A stretch of DNA of 64,000 nt, from the NCBI GenBank assembly GCA_018266215.1, contig JAFEAV010000002.1, forward strand, positions 1-64,000, written 5' to 3'. This DNA comes from Cyanobacteria bacterium SZAS LIN-3 (lineage in GTDB: Bacteria > Cyanobacteriota > Vampirovibrionia > Obscuribacterales > Obscuribacteraceae). A program made the position numbers and the translations under genes. The notes below the pieces were generated by a model. It was not told the DNA's origin and ran no database searches. It worked only from the letters and a program-made list of their open reading frames with translations. This document shows, in pieces, positions 8,228 to 16,242 of this stretch; the stretch's first letter is position 1; every line of letters starts with the position of its first letter.

Positions 8228-9214
8228 TTGCTCTACTTGGGTATCGAGACCAGTTGCGACGAAACGGCCTGTGCCATTGTCGAAGATGGACGCAGAGTCG
8301 TGTCCAGCCGTCTTGTTTCCCAGATTAACCTGCACCGCCAGTTTGGTGGTGTCGTGCCGGAAGTGGCTGCGCGCCGGCATCTTGAGGCCATCAATCAGCT
8401 GGTGGACGAGGTTGTCGGCGAGGCAAAAATTGATCCCCATAAGCTTTCCGGCATCGCCTGCACTACCGGGCCCGGACTGATAGGCACCCTGCTGGTTGGT
8501 CTTTCCTGCGCCAAGGCCCTGGCCTGGAGCTGGGATGTGCCACTTTTATCCGTTGATCATATCCTGGCCCATGTCTGCGCCAATTACATAGACTCAGACC
8601 TGGAGCCGCCTTTCATTGCTCTGGTGGTGAGCGGCGGCCATACTCAAATCATGCATTTCAGCTCGTATAAGGAAGCCGAAATCCTCGGGCAGACAATAGA
8701 TGATGCCTCGGGCGAGGCCTACGACAAAGTTGCCCGGCTCCTCGGCCTGGGCTATCCCGGAGGTCCCGCCATCGATAAGTGTGCCCTTGGGGGTAACCCC
8801 AGCGCCTTCAAACTGCCCGAAGGTGTCGTCCCCGGTTACGATTTTAGCTTTAGCGGTCTCAAAACTGCGGTTATGCGCTTAGTGGAAAACCAGGGTCGGA
8901 TCCAGGGGGCTAACCCCGACGCTTCGTTGCCACTAGGCGACATTGCCGCCTCCTTTCAGGACGCGGTTAATCGAGTGCTTTTCCGCAAAACCATGGAAGC
9001 GGCCTCAAAGCTAGGGCTGGAGCGGATTGTACTGGCCGGGGGAGTGGCGGCAAACAGTGATTTGCGTCGTCGTTTTGAAAGTGCACCGGGAGTGAAAATT
9101 TACAGACCAGCACTGAGTTTGTGTACCGACAACGCGGCGATGGTCGCTGCCGCTGCCTACTATAGTGGGCAGCCCGTCGACCTTTCAGCTTCCGCATACT
9201 CCCGCCGTTATTAG
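8228..9214 (+). CDS. tsaD: tRNA N6-threonylcarbamoyladenosine transferase TsaD
   Basis: TsaD transfers the threonylcarbamoyl group from TC-AMP to A37 of ANN-reading tRNAs, working with TsaB and TsaE. The metal-binding HxxxH is DHILAH (His111, His115 with the start used here), matching the E. coli numbering. LGIETSCDETA, SGGHTQ and GGVAANSDLR are all present. I start it at a TTG at 8228, because AAAAGGAC ends about 8 nt upstream and MLYLGIETSCDE is exactly the family N-terminus; the upstream GTG at 8192 would add 12 unconserved residues. Length is 328 residues, slightly shorter than usual at the C-terminus, which ends in SAYSRRY. It is divergent from the TGEAPNS operon. Confidence 0.95.
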   Translation: MLYLGIETSCDETACAIVEDGRRVVSSRLVSQINLHRQFGGVVPEVAARRHLEAINQLVDEVVGEAKIDPHKLSGIACTTGPGLIGTLLVGLSCAKALAWSWDVPLLSVDHILAHVCANYIDSDLEPPFIALVVSGGHTQIMHFSSYKEAEILGQTIDDASGEAYDKVARLLGLGYPGGPAIDKCALGGNPSAFKLPEGVVPGYDFSFSGLKTAVMRLVENQGRIQGANPDASLPLGDIAASFQDAVNRVLFRKTMEAASKLGLERIVLAGGVAANSDLRRRFESAPGVKIYRPALSLCTDNAAMVAAAAYYSGQPVDLSASAYSRRY

Positions 9215-9273
9215 CTTTTCGGCTTCCTGGCTTGATTTCGCTCAGGGAAGCCGCATAAGGAGATTGCCATATT

Positions 9274-9293
9274 TCTATGGTGATTACCATAGA
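9274..9293. promoter_or_regulatory. Perfect 8-bp dyad upstream of zinc-ribbon gene
   Basis: TCTATGGT, 4-nt loop GATT, ACCATAGA form a perfect inverted repeat in the 216-bp gap after tsaD. It is flanked symmetrically by TGCCAT copies at 9266-9271 and 9296-9301. No T tract follows, so it reads more like an operator than a terminator. It lies about 140 bp before the zinc-ribbon start. Confidence 0.4.
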
Positions 9294-9430
9294 CTGCCAT
9301 TGCTGCGATATCCTGCATGCGCACATTCGTGATAGCATTGCAATACTGACTGAGTCGATGGTAGCTGTTGTCAGATATCCCGATGCAGTTTTTGAGCACT
9401 AAGGAAACCCCCATATCACAGGTGACGCCT

Positions 9431-9769
9431 ATGGTTTTCCAGGACAAGGATATTAGCTGTCGGGATTGCAACAAGTCCTTTGTATTTTCCGCGGGAGAAC
9501 AAGAGTTCTTCCATGCAAAGGGTCTGATAAACGAACCAAAGCGTTGCCCCAACTGTCGGATTTTGATGAGAGTGCAGCGCAACGGAGAAGATCCCGGTCG
9601 CACTGCTGAAGTCAATTGCGCTGAGTGTGGAGCTCCCACCCGGGTGCCCTTCCAGCCCAAGGGCTACAAGCCGGTTTATTGCACTTACTGCTTCCGTACC
9701 CGTAAAGCCGAGTCGGATGCTGATACGGCCGCAGAAGGCGATTCGATAGCGCAGGCAGCGAGCGCCTGA
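9431..9769 (+). CDS. Double zinc-ribbon protein (zf-trcl type)
   Basis: 112 residues from the ATG at 9431, chosen because AGGTGA lies about 6 nt upstream and the family typically opens with a short lead to CRDC. Four CxxC pairs are present: CRDC (Cys10/13), CPNC (Cys39/42), CAEC and CTYC, enough for two zinc ribbons. The first pair resembles the probable zinc-ribbon family PF13451 (CxxC, GEQEFF, about 25 residues, CPNCR). Upstream in-frame starts at 9368 and 9383 lack ribosome-binding sites. The acidic, Ala-rich tail looks disordered. The role is unknown; such proteins are often suspected of binding nucleic acid or acting in translation. Confidence 0.8.
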   Translation: MVFQDKDISCRDCNKSFVFSAGEQEFFHAKGLINEPKRCPNCRILMRVQRNGEDPGRTAEVNCAECGAPTRVPFQPKGYKPVYCTYCFRTRKAESDADTAAEGDSIAQAASA

Positions 9770-9872
9770 GTAGATTACTCAGGTAAACGACGCACGAGGT
9801 TTAAATGACCTTGGCCTTGCCGCTCGTTTCGGTTGGCGCTTTTTGAAAGTTGGCAATCATTGCATTAGTTTG

Positions 9873-9910
9873 CGCGCCGTCTCCGGGGACGGCGCGTTTC
9901 GGTTTTGTGA
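9873..9910 (+). terminator. Rho-independent terminator after zinc-ribbon gene
   Basis: CGCGCCGTC (9873-9881), loop TCCGGG, GACGGCGCG (9888-9896) form a perfect 9-bp GC-rich stem, followed by TTTCGGTTTT. It lies about 100 nt past the stop, a rather long 3' distance. Confidence 0.75.
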
Positions 9911-9983
9911 ACTGTTGCCCGTTACTGCAAAATTAAAAATGGGCATGACCACTTCACATCTCTTGCCAGTAGCTAATGGCATG

Positions 9984-10011
9984 TTATCTAGCTAAATCTG
10001 GTGCGTATAAT
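9984..10011 (+). promoter_or_regulatory. Promoter candidate for the FHA/J-like cluster
   Basis: TATAAT at 10006-10011 is a perfect -10 element. Upstream, TTATCT at 9984-9989 with a 16-nt spacer is a weak -35. It would give a leader of about 65 nt before the FHA gene ATG at 10083. Confidence 0.5.
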
Positions 10012-10082
10012 AGGCCATGTGTTCTTAGAAGCACTTTAGTACCGAGGAAGCTAAGCGCTTCGACTCTTTGACTAGGAGCTGC

Positions 10083-10541
10083 ATGCCAGATACTACAACA
10101 GAACCCTGTCCCAGCTGTGGGCGTCCGACGCCTATGGGTACGCGCTGTGTTTATTGCGCGACCGTGACTGACCTGGACTTGAAGAGCCTTCAGCTCGATT
10201 ACCTCAAATCAACCGACGGTAAGGCGCAGGAAGAAGCCATTGCTCACGCTGTCGTCGTCGTCGTGCAGAAGACCGGTCAACGTTACGAATTGAAGAGTTC
10301 CAAAGTCAAAATTGGCCGCGATCCGACCAACCAGGTCGTGATTCCCGACGACACATTTACCTCTAGACATCATGCCTGGATCACCTTCGAGGAAGGCGAT
10401 TTCTGGATTGAAGACCTGGGATCAACCAACGGCACCCTGCTCAACGGCCACCCTGTCGTTAAGCGGCAGGTTCTCTCTGCCGGTGACAAAATACGAGTGG
10501 GTCACACAGAGCTGACGTTTGAAGTTGAGAAGAGTGCGTAG
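10083..10541 (+). CDS. Zinc-ribbon plus FHA-domain protein
   Basis: 152 residues. The N-terminus has a small zinc ribbon (CPSCGRPTPMGTRCVYC). The C-terminal 90 residues are a forkhead-associated domain, which binds phosphothreonine peptides: IGRDPTNQVVIPDD, SRHHAWI and LGSTNGTLLNG contain the conserved Arg, Ser, His and Asn of the binding face. The ATG at 10083 is preceded by AGGAG; an upstream TTG is not needed. No kinase or phosphatase is adjacent. It heads a run of three plus-strand genes (43- and 41-bp gaps) with the two J-like paralogs, suggesting a shared phospho-dependent complex. That link is inference. Confidence 0.88.
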   Translation: MPDTTTEPCPSCGRPTPMGTRCVYCATVTDLDLKSLQLDYLKSTDGKAQEEAIAHAVVVVVQKTGQRYELKSSKVKIGRDPTNQVVIPDDTFTSRHHAWITFEEGDFWIEDLGSTNGTLLNGHPVVKRQVLSAGDKIRVGHTELTFEVEKSA

Positions 10542-10584
10542 CAAGTTTTAGGAAATCCCGGGAAATAGAGGAAAAAGCTTACCG

Positions 10585-11397
10585 ATGGCCGATGCGGGTG
10601 GAGCCAACCGAATTGAATTAGAAAGCCAGATACTTTGCGCTGCTCTCAGGCAAAGTTGGGCTGACAGTGATTTTGCCGGCCAGGTCAATTCATGCAGTGA
10701 GCTCTATCAGCTCTTCCCCGACCTTGTGCCCAATCTCAAATCCAATCAGACCGAACTCCCGCGCAACAACTATGAGCTTCTCGGCATTGACTGCGATGTG
10801 CCGCCATCAGTGGTGGTGGCATCCTATTTTCGTACCGCGAAAAAGTTCCTGCGTGAAAACAACGCCAAAGAAAAGCGTCTTGAGTATTTCCACATCCTCG
10901 ATGCCGGGTTTATCCTGCGCAAGCCGCGTCTGCGCCTGAGCCATGATTTGATCGTCAGCCGCTCTCTGCTTTTGCAAAAAGAACTGATACCGGACGACGG
11001 TACCTTCGAGATGCTGGATGCGGAAGAGCGGGCACCAGTGCCGGTTATGGTCGTCACCCAGCCGATCGTGCAGCAGCCTCTGCCCACTCTGATCGAGCTC
11101 TTGCGCGCCGCGCAGATCATCGGAGCGGCCGAAGTCCAGGCTCTGACAAACCAGATGAGAAGCTTCCCCGATGTGCCCGTGGCCGACCTTGTCCTTTCCG
11201 CCGGTTATGTCACCGATGGGGAGATGAAGTCATTGCAGCTGGGCGAGTTTTTGCTGGGCCAGGGCAAAATCGACATCGGTCAGTTTTGTGTGGCCATGTA
11301 TGACGAGCGCACTACCGGTGTGAAAATGGCTGAGTCTCTGCAGGTCAGGGGCTGGCTTTCGACCGAAGTGGCTCCCTATCGCAGACCTGAGAACTAG
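10585..11397 (+). CDS. Degenerate J-domain plus MshEN-like protein, paralog 1
   Basis: 270 residues. Residues 61-126 follow the J-domain pattern (NNYELLGIDCDVPPSVV, YFRTAKKFLREN, ILDAGFILRKPRLRLSHD), but the catalytic HPD loop between helices II and III is replaced by ENNAKEK, so it should not stimulate DnaK. Residues 168-262 contain two helical repeats of the kind seen in MshEN/GspE N-domains (LLRAAQIIGAAEVQAL; LGEFLLGQGKIDIGQFCVAM). No signal peptide or membrane segment. It is 43 bp after the FHA gene and 41 bp before a paralog with the same two ends. Function unknown; it is probably a cytosolic adaptor in a complex with its neighbours. Confidence 0.75.
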   Translation: MADAGGANRIELESQILCAALRQSWADSDFAGQVNSCSELYQLFPDLVPNLKSNQTELPRNNYELLGIDCDVPPSVVVASYFRTAKKFLRENNAKEKRLEYFHILDAGFILRKPRLRLSHDLIVSRSLLLQKELIPDDGTFEMLDAEERAPVPVMVVTQPIVQQPLPTLIELLRAAQIIGAAEVQALTNQMRSFPDVPVADLVLSAGYVTDGEMKSLQLGEFLLGQGKIDIGQFCVAMYDERTTGVKMAESLQVRGWLSTEVAPYRRPEN

Positions 11398-11438
11398 TTC
11401 CTCGTGTTGCTGCAGGCGATCGAGGTCCAACTTCTGTA

Positions 11439-12503
11439 ATGAGCGATCACGGCGCCATACGCATTGAGCTGGAGTGTCAGGTGCTGTGTGCCGCACTGCG
11501 ACGCAGTTGGGTGATTCAGGATTTTGAAGGGCACGTCAAATCTTGCTCGCAGCTTTCTCAACTTTTCCCTGACCTTGTGACCGATGTCGGCGCCAGGGTG
11601 GCCAGCGAAACGCCTCATAATTACTACAGTTTGCTCAATGTAGACCATTCGATTTCTTCCAATAAGGTTGTGGTGGCATATTTCCTGGCGGCGAAGAAAT
11701 TCCTGCGCCAGCACAATCCCAGACAGAAGCGGCAGGAATACTATGAACTGATCAACGCCGGATTTGTACTGCGCAAACCGAGACTGAGACTCAGTCACGA
11801 CATGATTGTCAGCCGTTCGGAGCTGGTGCAAAAGCGCATCGTGCACCCTAACGGGGCCTTTGATCCGATGATTTCTTTTGCTCCGCAAGAACAGGTTGTT
11901 GCGGCTCCCGCCGCCCCTGTCGTCGCTCCTGCTGCGCCGGCGGTGCCGCAACCTGCGCCGGTCCAAATTGGACAATCGGGGCAATTTGTCCAGCCTGTGC
12001 CCGGTCAGGCGGCCCAGCCGGTACCTCAGATTCCGGTCGCCGCAGACATCGCCGCTTCCGCCGCGCCTGTTGCTCCCGTGCCGCCTGCGGTTCCTCCGGC
12101 TCCGGTTCCCGCTCCCGTGCCTGCTCCCGTTCCAGCAGCAGCTGCTGCTGCGCCGGTTCCTGTGCCCGCACCCGTGCCTCCGCCGGCGCCGGCCAAACCT
12201 GTGGAAGAGCGTCTGCCGGCAGTAATAGAGCTGCTCAAGGCCGCCCGACTCATCGGTCCCACCGAAGTGCTGGCTTTGAAAAATCAGATGCGCGCCTTCC
12301 CTGAAGTTTCCGCCGTGGACCTTTTGCTTTCGGCCGGATACGTCACCGACGGCGAAATGAAGTCGGTACAGTTAGGTGAATTTTTACTAGGACAGGGCAA
12401 GATTGACATCGGTCAATTTTGCGTGGCTATGTACGATGAGCGCATGACGGGGCTGAAAATGGCTGAATCACTGCAGTCCAGAGGTTGGCTCAAGGCTGAT
12501 TGA
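11439..12503 (+). CDS. Degenerate J-domain plus MshEN-like protein, paralog 2
   Basis: 354 residues with the same architecture as its upstream neighbour. The J-like part is at residues 60-126 (NYYSLLNVDH, YFLAAKKFLRQHN, INAGFVLRKPRLRLSHD), again with no HPD. A Pro/Ala/Val-rich linker of about 105 residues (149-255) replaces the short linker of paralog 1. The C-terminal domain (about 257-350) is nearly identical between the two, including SAGYVTDGEMKS and GQGKIDIGQFCVAMYDER. Strong conservation of the ends against a variable linker implies both domains are under selection. The tandem copies and 41-bp gap point to duplication within an operon. No enzymatic motif is seen. Confidence 0.75.
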   Translation: MSDHGAIRIELECQVLCAALRRSWVIQDFEGHVKSCSQLSQLFPDLVTDVGARVASETPHNYYSLLNVDHSISSNKVVVAYFLAAKKFLRQHNPRQKRQEYYELINAGFVLRKPRLRLSHDMIVSRSELVQKRIVHPNGAFDPMISFAPQEQVVAAPAAPVVAPAAPAVPQPAPVQIGQSGQFVQPVPGQAAQPVPQIPVAADIAASAAPVAPVPPAVPPAPVPAPVPAPVPAAAAAAPVPVPAPVPPPAPAKPVEERLPAVIELLKAARLIGPTEVLALKNQMRAFPEVSAVDLLLSAGYVTDGEMKSVQLGEFLLGQGKIDIGQFCVAMYDERMTGLKMAESLQSRGWLKAD

Positions 12504-12541
12504 CCTCGCCGCCCGAGGCCGACAAAGGCTTGCCCACGGCG

Positions 12542-12579
12542 CTATTGGTGGTTTACAACTTGCCAATAGATGTTAGTAT
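12542..12579 (+). promoter_or_regulatory. Promoter with overlapping dyad before YD-repeat gene
   Basis: TTTACA (12552-12557), a 16-nt spacer and TAGTAT (12574-12579) make a fair sigma-70 promoter. A perfect 7-bp inverted repeat CTATTGG (12542-12548) and CCAATAG (12563-12569) brackets the -35 element, the layout of a repressor operator. The 151-bp gap holds no other feature. Confidence 0.45.
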
Positions 12580-12654
12580 TGAGGGGCGTTATTGAGGCAC
12601 AGAGCTGGATTTAACCGGTCTCATCTTCGGTGACGTTTTGACGCAAATACCCAA

Positions 12655-14037
12655 ATGCTAGACAAACGCCAACCCCGCCACACAATAAGAGCACAGGGCA
12701 GATCGCGCCTCAAGCAGCGTGGCGATTCCGAACCTTCAAAAAACAATGGCGCCCCGGCACCTTTTCCGACTTCCAGCGCCAAGGAATACAGTCGACTTTT
12801 AGATTATCTGTCCAACACCCCGGCTGGTGCCGATCGCACCATCCTCGACCATGCCACGACCGACGCCATTGTCTCCAGCTCTTCGGCGGCGCAGATGCTC
12901 GAGAGCTGGTTCAACGCCGGCAGCAAAAACAAGCTTGACGACAGCCTTGATTCCACGGCCTCGGAGGGCTACTGGCCCGGTGAAAGCCACCAGTACAGCC
13001 TGGAGGAAGAGAGTAATGCCGGTCGTTATCCGGGCAATTATTCCGGTGGTTATTTTGGCACCGAAGGTCGCCCCAACCGGGCTGAAAGAGCCCTTTCCCG
13101 TCGTGTTCAGAGAGAAATTGAGGGTGCCCACGGGGCCGGAGGTCCGGGCGCTTACCTGCGCAGTTTGCGTCGGGAAGTAGAAGGCGTCAGAGGTCCGGCG
13201 GCGCAAAAAATTGATCTCTCTCGCTGCGGCTCGCCGGTGGAAGTGACCGAGGAGGCCAGTGGCTCCAGGGTGGAGACTTTCCCCACGGGAGCGCGGGTAT
13301 TCAAAGACGGCGTCGGTCATGTACGCGAGATCGTCTCGGCCGGCGGAGTTACAGTCACTTTTAAATACGATGATCAGGGGCACCTCTCGGCTTTTGTTCG
13401 CACCGATTCGCGCGGCACCATTCATTCTCTGGCGGAAGCCGATCGTCACGGCGTTGTTCTGCGCGATGCCTGCGGCCGGGTAAAAGCTCAGGGTGAGTCG
13501 ATGCAGGTCGATGCCTGCGGCTGCGTCAGTATCGCCCGGGAAGACGGACAGTTCTGGAGTCTGGATCTGGTTCGCAACGTCAATATCGAACGCCGGCTAC
13601 TCCCCGATGAGCACGGCAACTGGTTCTCGATGACCGCTCTTTTTTCTTCCGATGGTTTCCGCATGGCCACCCGCTTCCGCAAAGTGCGGCCGGAGGACCT
13701 TTCATTTACTGCCACTGCATCTGGTGGCTATGCTCCGGCTGTCGCCACCGCTTCCAGTGGACCGGCACAGCGTATGGTGGACGGCACAATAGCGACACTG
13801 GCTCCCGGGCGTATTGATTTTCTCTCCCAGGAAGATTCAGGCACTTATCGTTTTTACGGGCGCGACGGCTCGGTTATTGATTTTGCCTCGGACGACGAAC
13901 TGAAACAGCTCAAGCCTTCGCGCGTGATGTCTGCCAGTTCCCGCCAGGTGGAGCCCTCTCATCGCGGCAAGAGGCAGGCCGGCACGGCCTGGGAAGCGCT
14001 GCGAGAATACGTCTTCAATTATCTGGCGGCACTATGA
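12655..14037 (+). CDS. YD-repeat-like hypothetical protein
   Basis: 460 residues with no signal peptide. The first about 190 residues are polar and low in complexity. Residues about 190-330 resemble YD/Rhs-type strands: a TFKYDDQGHLSAF unit, FPTGARVFKDG, and repeated DACGRV/DACGCV turns, ending with DEHGNWFSM. There is no Rhs core, toxin domain or DPxG cleavage motif, so it is not a polymorphic toxin. Its stop overlaps the next start (ATGA), implying translational coupling to the phosphohexomutase. The ribosome-binding site at the ATG is weak. Function unknown; a repeat-rich cytosolic or non-classically exported protein. Confidence 0.6.
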   Translation: MLDKRQPRHTIRAQGRSRLKQRGDSEPSKNNGAPAPFPTSSAKEYSRLLDYLSNTPAGADRTILDHATTDAIVSSSSAAQMLESWFNAGSKNKLDDSLDSTASEGYWPGESHQYSLEEESNAGRYPGNYSGGYFGTEGRPNRAERALSRRVQREIEGAHGAGGPGAYLRSLRREVEGVRGPAAQKIDLSRCGSPVEVTEEASGSRVETFPTGARVFKDGVGHVREIVSAGGVTVTFKYDDQGHLSAFVRTDSRGTIHSLAEADRHGVVLRDACGRVKAQGESMQVDACGCVSIAREDGQFWSLDLVRNVNIERRLLPDEHGNWFSMTALFSSDGFRMATRFRKVRPEDLSFTATASGGYAPAVATASSGPAQRMVDGTIATLAPGRIDFLSQEDSGTYRFYGRDGSVIDFASDDELKQLKPSRVMSASSRQVEPSHRGKRQAGTAWEALREYVFNYLAAL

Positions 14038-15509
14038 GCGACAAACAAACCATACGATTCGGCACCGATGGCTGGCGGGCTATCATTGCCGATCAATTTA
14101 CTTTTGCCAACGTCGAGCGCGTTTCTTATGCCATAGGCCTCTATGTCAAAGATACTTACGCCCAGGGTCATGACTCGGACATACCGCTGCTGGTCGGTTA
14201 CGACACCCGCTTCATGGCCGACAAATTTGCCTGCCGTTCGGCTCAGGTGCTGGCCCAGATGGGCCTGAATGTTTTGCTGTCCAACCGCGACATTCCCACT
14301 CCCTGTATCGCCTGGGCCAGTCAGGCCGAGCCCACCGGCGGGGCTTTGATGTTTACCGCCAGCCACAATCCGCCCGAATATTGCGGTGTCAAATACATTC
14401 CCCCTTACGGCGGACCGGCCACCACCGACATCACCGCGGCCATCACCGATAACCTCAAGCACTGCCCGGATAGCATAAGCTTCAAGCATGAGGAGCCCGA
14501 GCTCTTCGATCCTTCGGCACCATATATGGAGGCAATTAAAAGCCTTGTGGATCTGGAGAAGGTCAAGGCTTCCGGTCTGAAAGTGGCTTATGACGCGCTT
14601 TACAGCACCTCGCGCGGCTATCTCGACAAAATCATCCGCGAGTGCGGCCTTACTCTCAACGTCATGCACAATGTGCGCGATCCTCTCTTTGGCGGCGGCA
14701 TGCCCGAGCCCAAGCCTGAGTACCTGAAGGAGCTTATCTTTGCGGTGGAAGCCGGAAGATTTGATCTGGGCATCGCCACCGATGGTGATTCCGACCGCTT
14801 TGCCGTAATAGACAATCGCGGCTTTTTCATGACGCCTAATCAATTGCTCTGTCTTTTGACCATGCATCTCTACAAAAATCACGGCATGCGCGGAGCGATT
14901 GTGCGCACCGTGGCCACCTCCCACATGCTCGATCTGCTGGCGGCAAAGTACGGTCTGGAGATAATCGAGACCCCGGTTGGCTTCAAATATATCGGTGAGA
15001 AAATGCGCACGGCCGATGTCCTTATCGGTGGCGAAGAATCAGGCGGTGTCTCGATCAAGGGGCACATACCGGAGAAGGACGGCATCCTGGCCAATCTTCT
15101 CGTCATCGAAATGATCGCTTATGAAGGCAAGCCGCTCTCTCAGATCTGGCTTGAACTGGAAGCCGAACTGGGTGTCAAATTTTTCCAGCGTCGCGGCGAC
15201 CTGCACCTCACCGCCGCTGTCCAGAAACAGCTGCTCAAGCACCTCGAGGCGCATCCAATCGAGCAGTTGCTGGGACGCAAGTTGAGCCGGGTCAACGACA
15301 TGGACGGTCTCAAGCTTTATCACGATGATGATAACTGGCTGCTGATCCGCCCGAGCGGCACCGAACCGGTGATTCGGGTATCGGGTGAAGGCACCGCGCC
15401 GGAATTAATTGATCAACTCATGCTTGACTTCAAGAGCCAGATTGAGACCATAATAAGCGGGTTTGAGGCGGAAGGCAGTAAGCCCCCCAGGGTCTCCAGT
15501 AAGAAGTAG
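14034..15509 (+). CDS. Phosphoglucomutase/phosphomannomutase family protein
   Basis: 491 residues of the alpha-D-phosphohexomutase superfamily, which interconverts sugar 1- and 6-phosphates through a phosphoserine. All four signatures are visible: the catalytic serine loop TASHN (108-112, Ser110), the Mg-binding DGDSDR (250-255), the sugar loop GEESGG (333-338) and the phosphate loop RPSGTEP (439-445). The opening RFGTDGWRAII is typical. Substrate (glucose, mannose or glucosamine phosphate) cannot be fixed from sequence alone. It overlaps the YD-like gene by ATGA, and a short FtsB-like gene follows. Confidence 0.93.
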   Translation: MSDKQTIRFGTDGWRAIIADQFTFANVERVSYAIGLYVKDTYAQGHDSDIPLLVGYDTRFMADKFACRSAQVLAQMGLNVLLSNRDIPTPCIAWASQAEPTGGALMFTASHNPPEYCGVKYIPPYGGPATTDITAAITDNLKHCPDSISFKHEEPELFDPSAPYMEAIKSLVDLEKVKASGLKVAYDALYSTSRGYLDKIIRECGLTLNVMHNVRDPLFGGGMPEPKPEYLKELIFAVEAGRFDLGIATDGDSDRFAVIDNRGFFMTPNQLLCLLTMHLYKNHGMRGAIVRTVATSHMLDLLAAKYGLEIIETPVGFKYIGEKMRTADVLIGGEESGGVSIKGHIPEKDGILANLLVIEMIAYEGKPLSQIWLELEAELGVKFFQRRGDLHLTAAVQKQLLKHLEAHPIEQLLGRKLSRVNDMDGLKLYHDDDNWLLIRPSGTEPVIRVSGEGTAPELIDQLMLDFKSQIETIISGFEAEGSKPPRVSSKK

Positions 15510-15552
15510 CAGGCGATATGCGGAAAATATATCGGCGGGGAAACCAGAAGAA

Positions 15553-15852
15553 ATGCTAGCAGCGCAGATAAAACCAAATAACAATGTCATCCGGCAGATT
15601 GTGATTATGGCCATCACGCTTGTGGCGATATTCCAGGCCGGACGATCCATTATCGGTTCGGTCAATCGGCAGATGTATTTGCATAAGCAGTCCAACGTTC
15701 TGAAAGAGGGCCAGAAGCAGGCCGAAGAGATCAATAAGGAGCTGAGAGACGGCTTGACCAGTTATCGCAGCTCCAGCGGCATCGAGCGCCTCGCTCGTGA
15801 GCGTTTGAACCTGGCCGGACCGGATGAAGTGATTATTCGCATCGGCAAGTAG
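15553..15852 (+). CDS. FtsB/DivIC-like septum formation protein
   Basis: About 99 residues from the ATG at 15553; the same frame extends to 15463 inside the mutase gene, so the start is not certain. A single membrane segment (VIRQIVIMAITLVAIFQAG) is followed by a coiled coil (LKEGQKQAEEINKELRDGL) and then ERLARERLNLAGPDEVIIRI, the short C-terminal signature of FtsB/DivIC proteins. These bitopic proteins link FtsQ and FtsL in the divisome. It lies 43 bp after the mutase, followed by a strong terminator, so it is the last gene of the transcript. Confidence 0.78.
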   Translation: MLAAQIKPNNNVIRQIVIMAITLVAIFQAGRSIIGSVNRQMYLHKQSNVLKEGQKQAEEINKELRDGLTSYRSSSGIERLARERLNLAGPDEVIIRIGK

Positions 15853-15886
15853 TCGGCCATCAATTGCAGCCGTCATATTGAAATCG

Positions 15887-15920
15887 AAAAGCCGCCCCCG
15901 GGGGAGCGGCTTTTGAATTT
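15887..15920 (+). terminator. Strong bidirectional terminator
   Basis: AAAAGCCGC (15887-15895), a C/G-rich top, and GCGGCTTTT (15906-15914) form a stem with an A tract on one side and a T tract on the other. It can end both the plus-strand FtsB-like transcript and the convergent minus-strand small gene. Confidence 0.85.
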
Positions 15921-15939
15921 TTGGTGCTCGTCCGAATGA

Positions 15940-16155
15940 CTATCTGACCAGAGCGCGCGACAGCCAGAAGGCTCTCACATGCCGGTAGGTGTTCAGTGCG
16001 GCTGCTTGCATGTGCACTGTTGATTGCATTCCGACTTTTGGCATTGGTGCCACAGGGCCGACGATAACTGGTCCATTAGCTAGTGAAGCCGAAGTCAGTA
16101 ATCCAAGTCCGAGTGTGCTGGCCAGTAATGCCCCTGTTAATAGACGCTTCTTCAT
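15940..16155 (-). CDS. Small secreted hypothetical protein
   Basis: 71 residues. MKKRLL, a hydrophobic core to about residue 22, and SLANG give a textbook signal peptide; the mature peptide would be about 45 residues, with VIVGPVAPMPKVG and a basic C-terminus. GAGAGA lies a few bases before the ATG. It ends at the shared terminator at 15887-15920, which supports expression. No family recognised. Confidence 0.55.
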   Translation of the reverse strand: MKKRLLTGALLASTLGLGLLTSASLANGPVIVGPVAPMPKVGMQSTVHMQAAALNTYRHVRAFWLSRALVR

Positions 16156-16242
16156 AAAATTCTCTCTCTACCTCCGAACATTGTTCTCAATAATCTATTT
16201 AAAAATACGTCTTGAGAGTTAGCAAATCGATTCACATTTTTG

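Larger units (their letters stand above)
9770..10082. other. 313-bp intergenic region with terminator and promoter
   Basis: This gap between the zinc-ribbon and FHA genes contains a rho-independent terminator-like hairpin (9873-9896) and, about 90 bp later, a TATAAT promoter candidate (9984-10011). No open frame, tRNA or repeat is supported in it. Confidence 0.6.

Noticed and set aside
7982..8440. N-terminal extension of TGEAPNS protein B
   Set aside because: The extension overlaps tsaD, the upstream part has no signal peptide, and a ribosome-binding site plus signal sequence support the start at 7981.
12026..12262. Gly/Ala/Thr-rich minus-strand frame opposite the Pro-rich linker
   Set aside because: It is the reverse of a Pro/Ala-coding repeat; no ribosome-binding site.
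12655..14037. Rhs/polymorphic toxin
   Set aside because: There is no Rhs core length, no DPxG cleavage motif, no variable toxin tip and no immunity gene; the next gene is a metabolic mutase.
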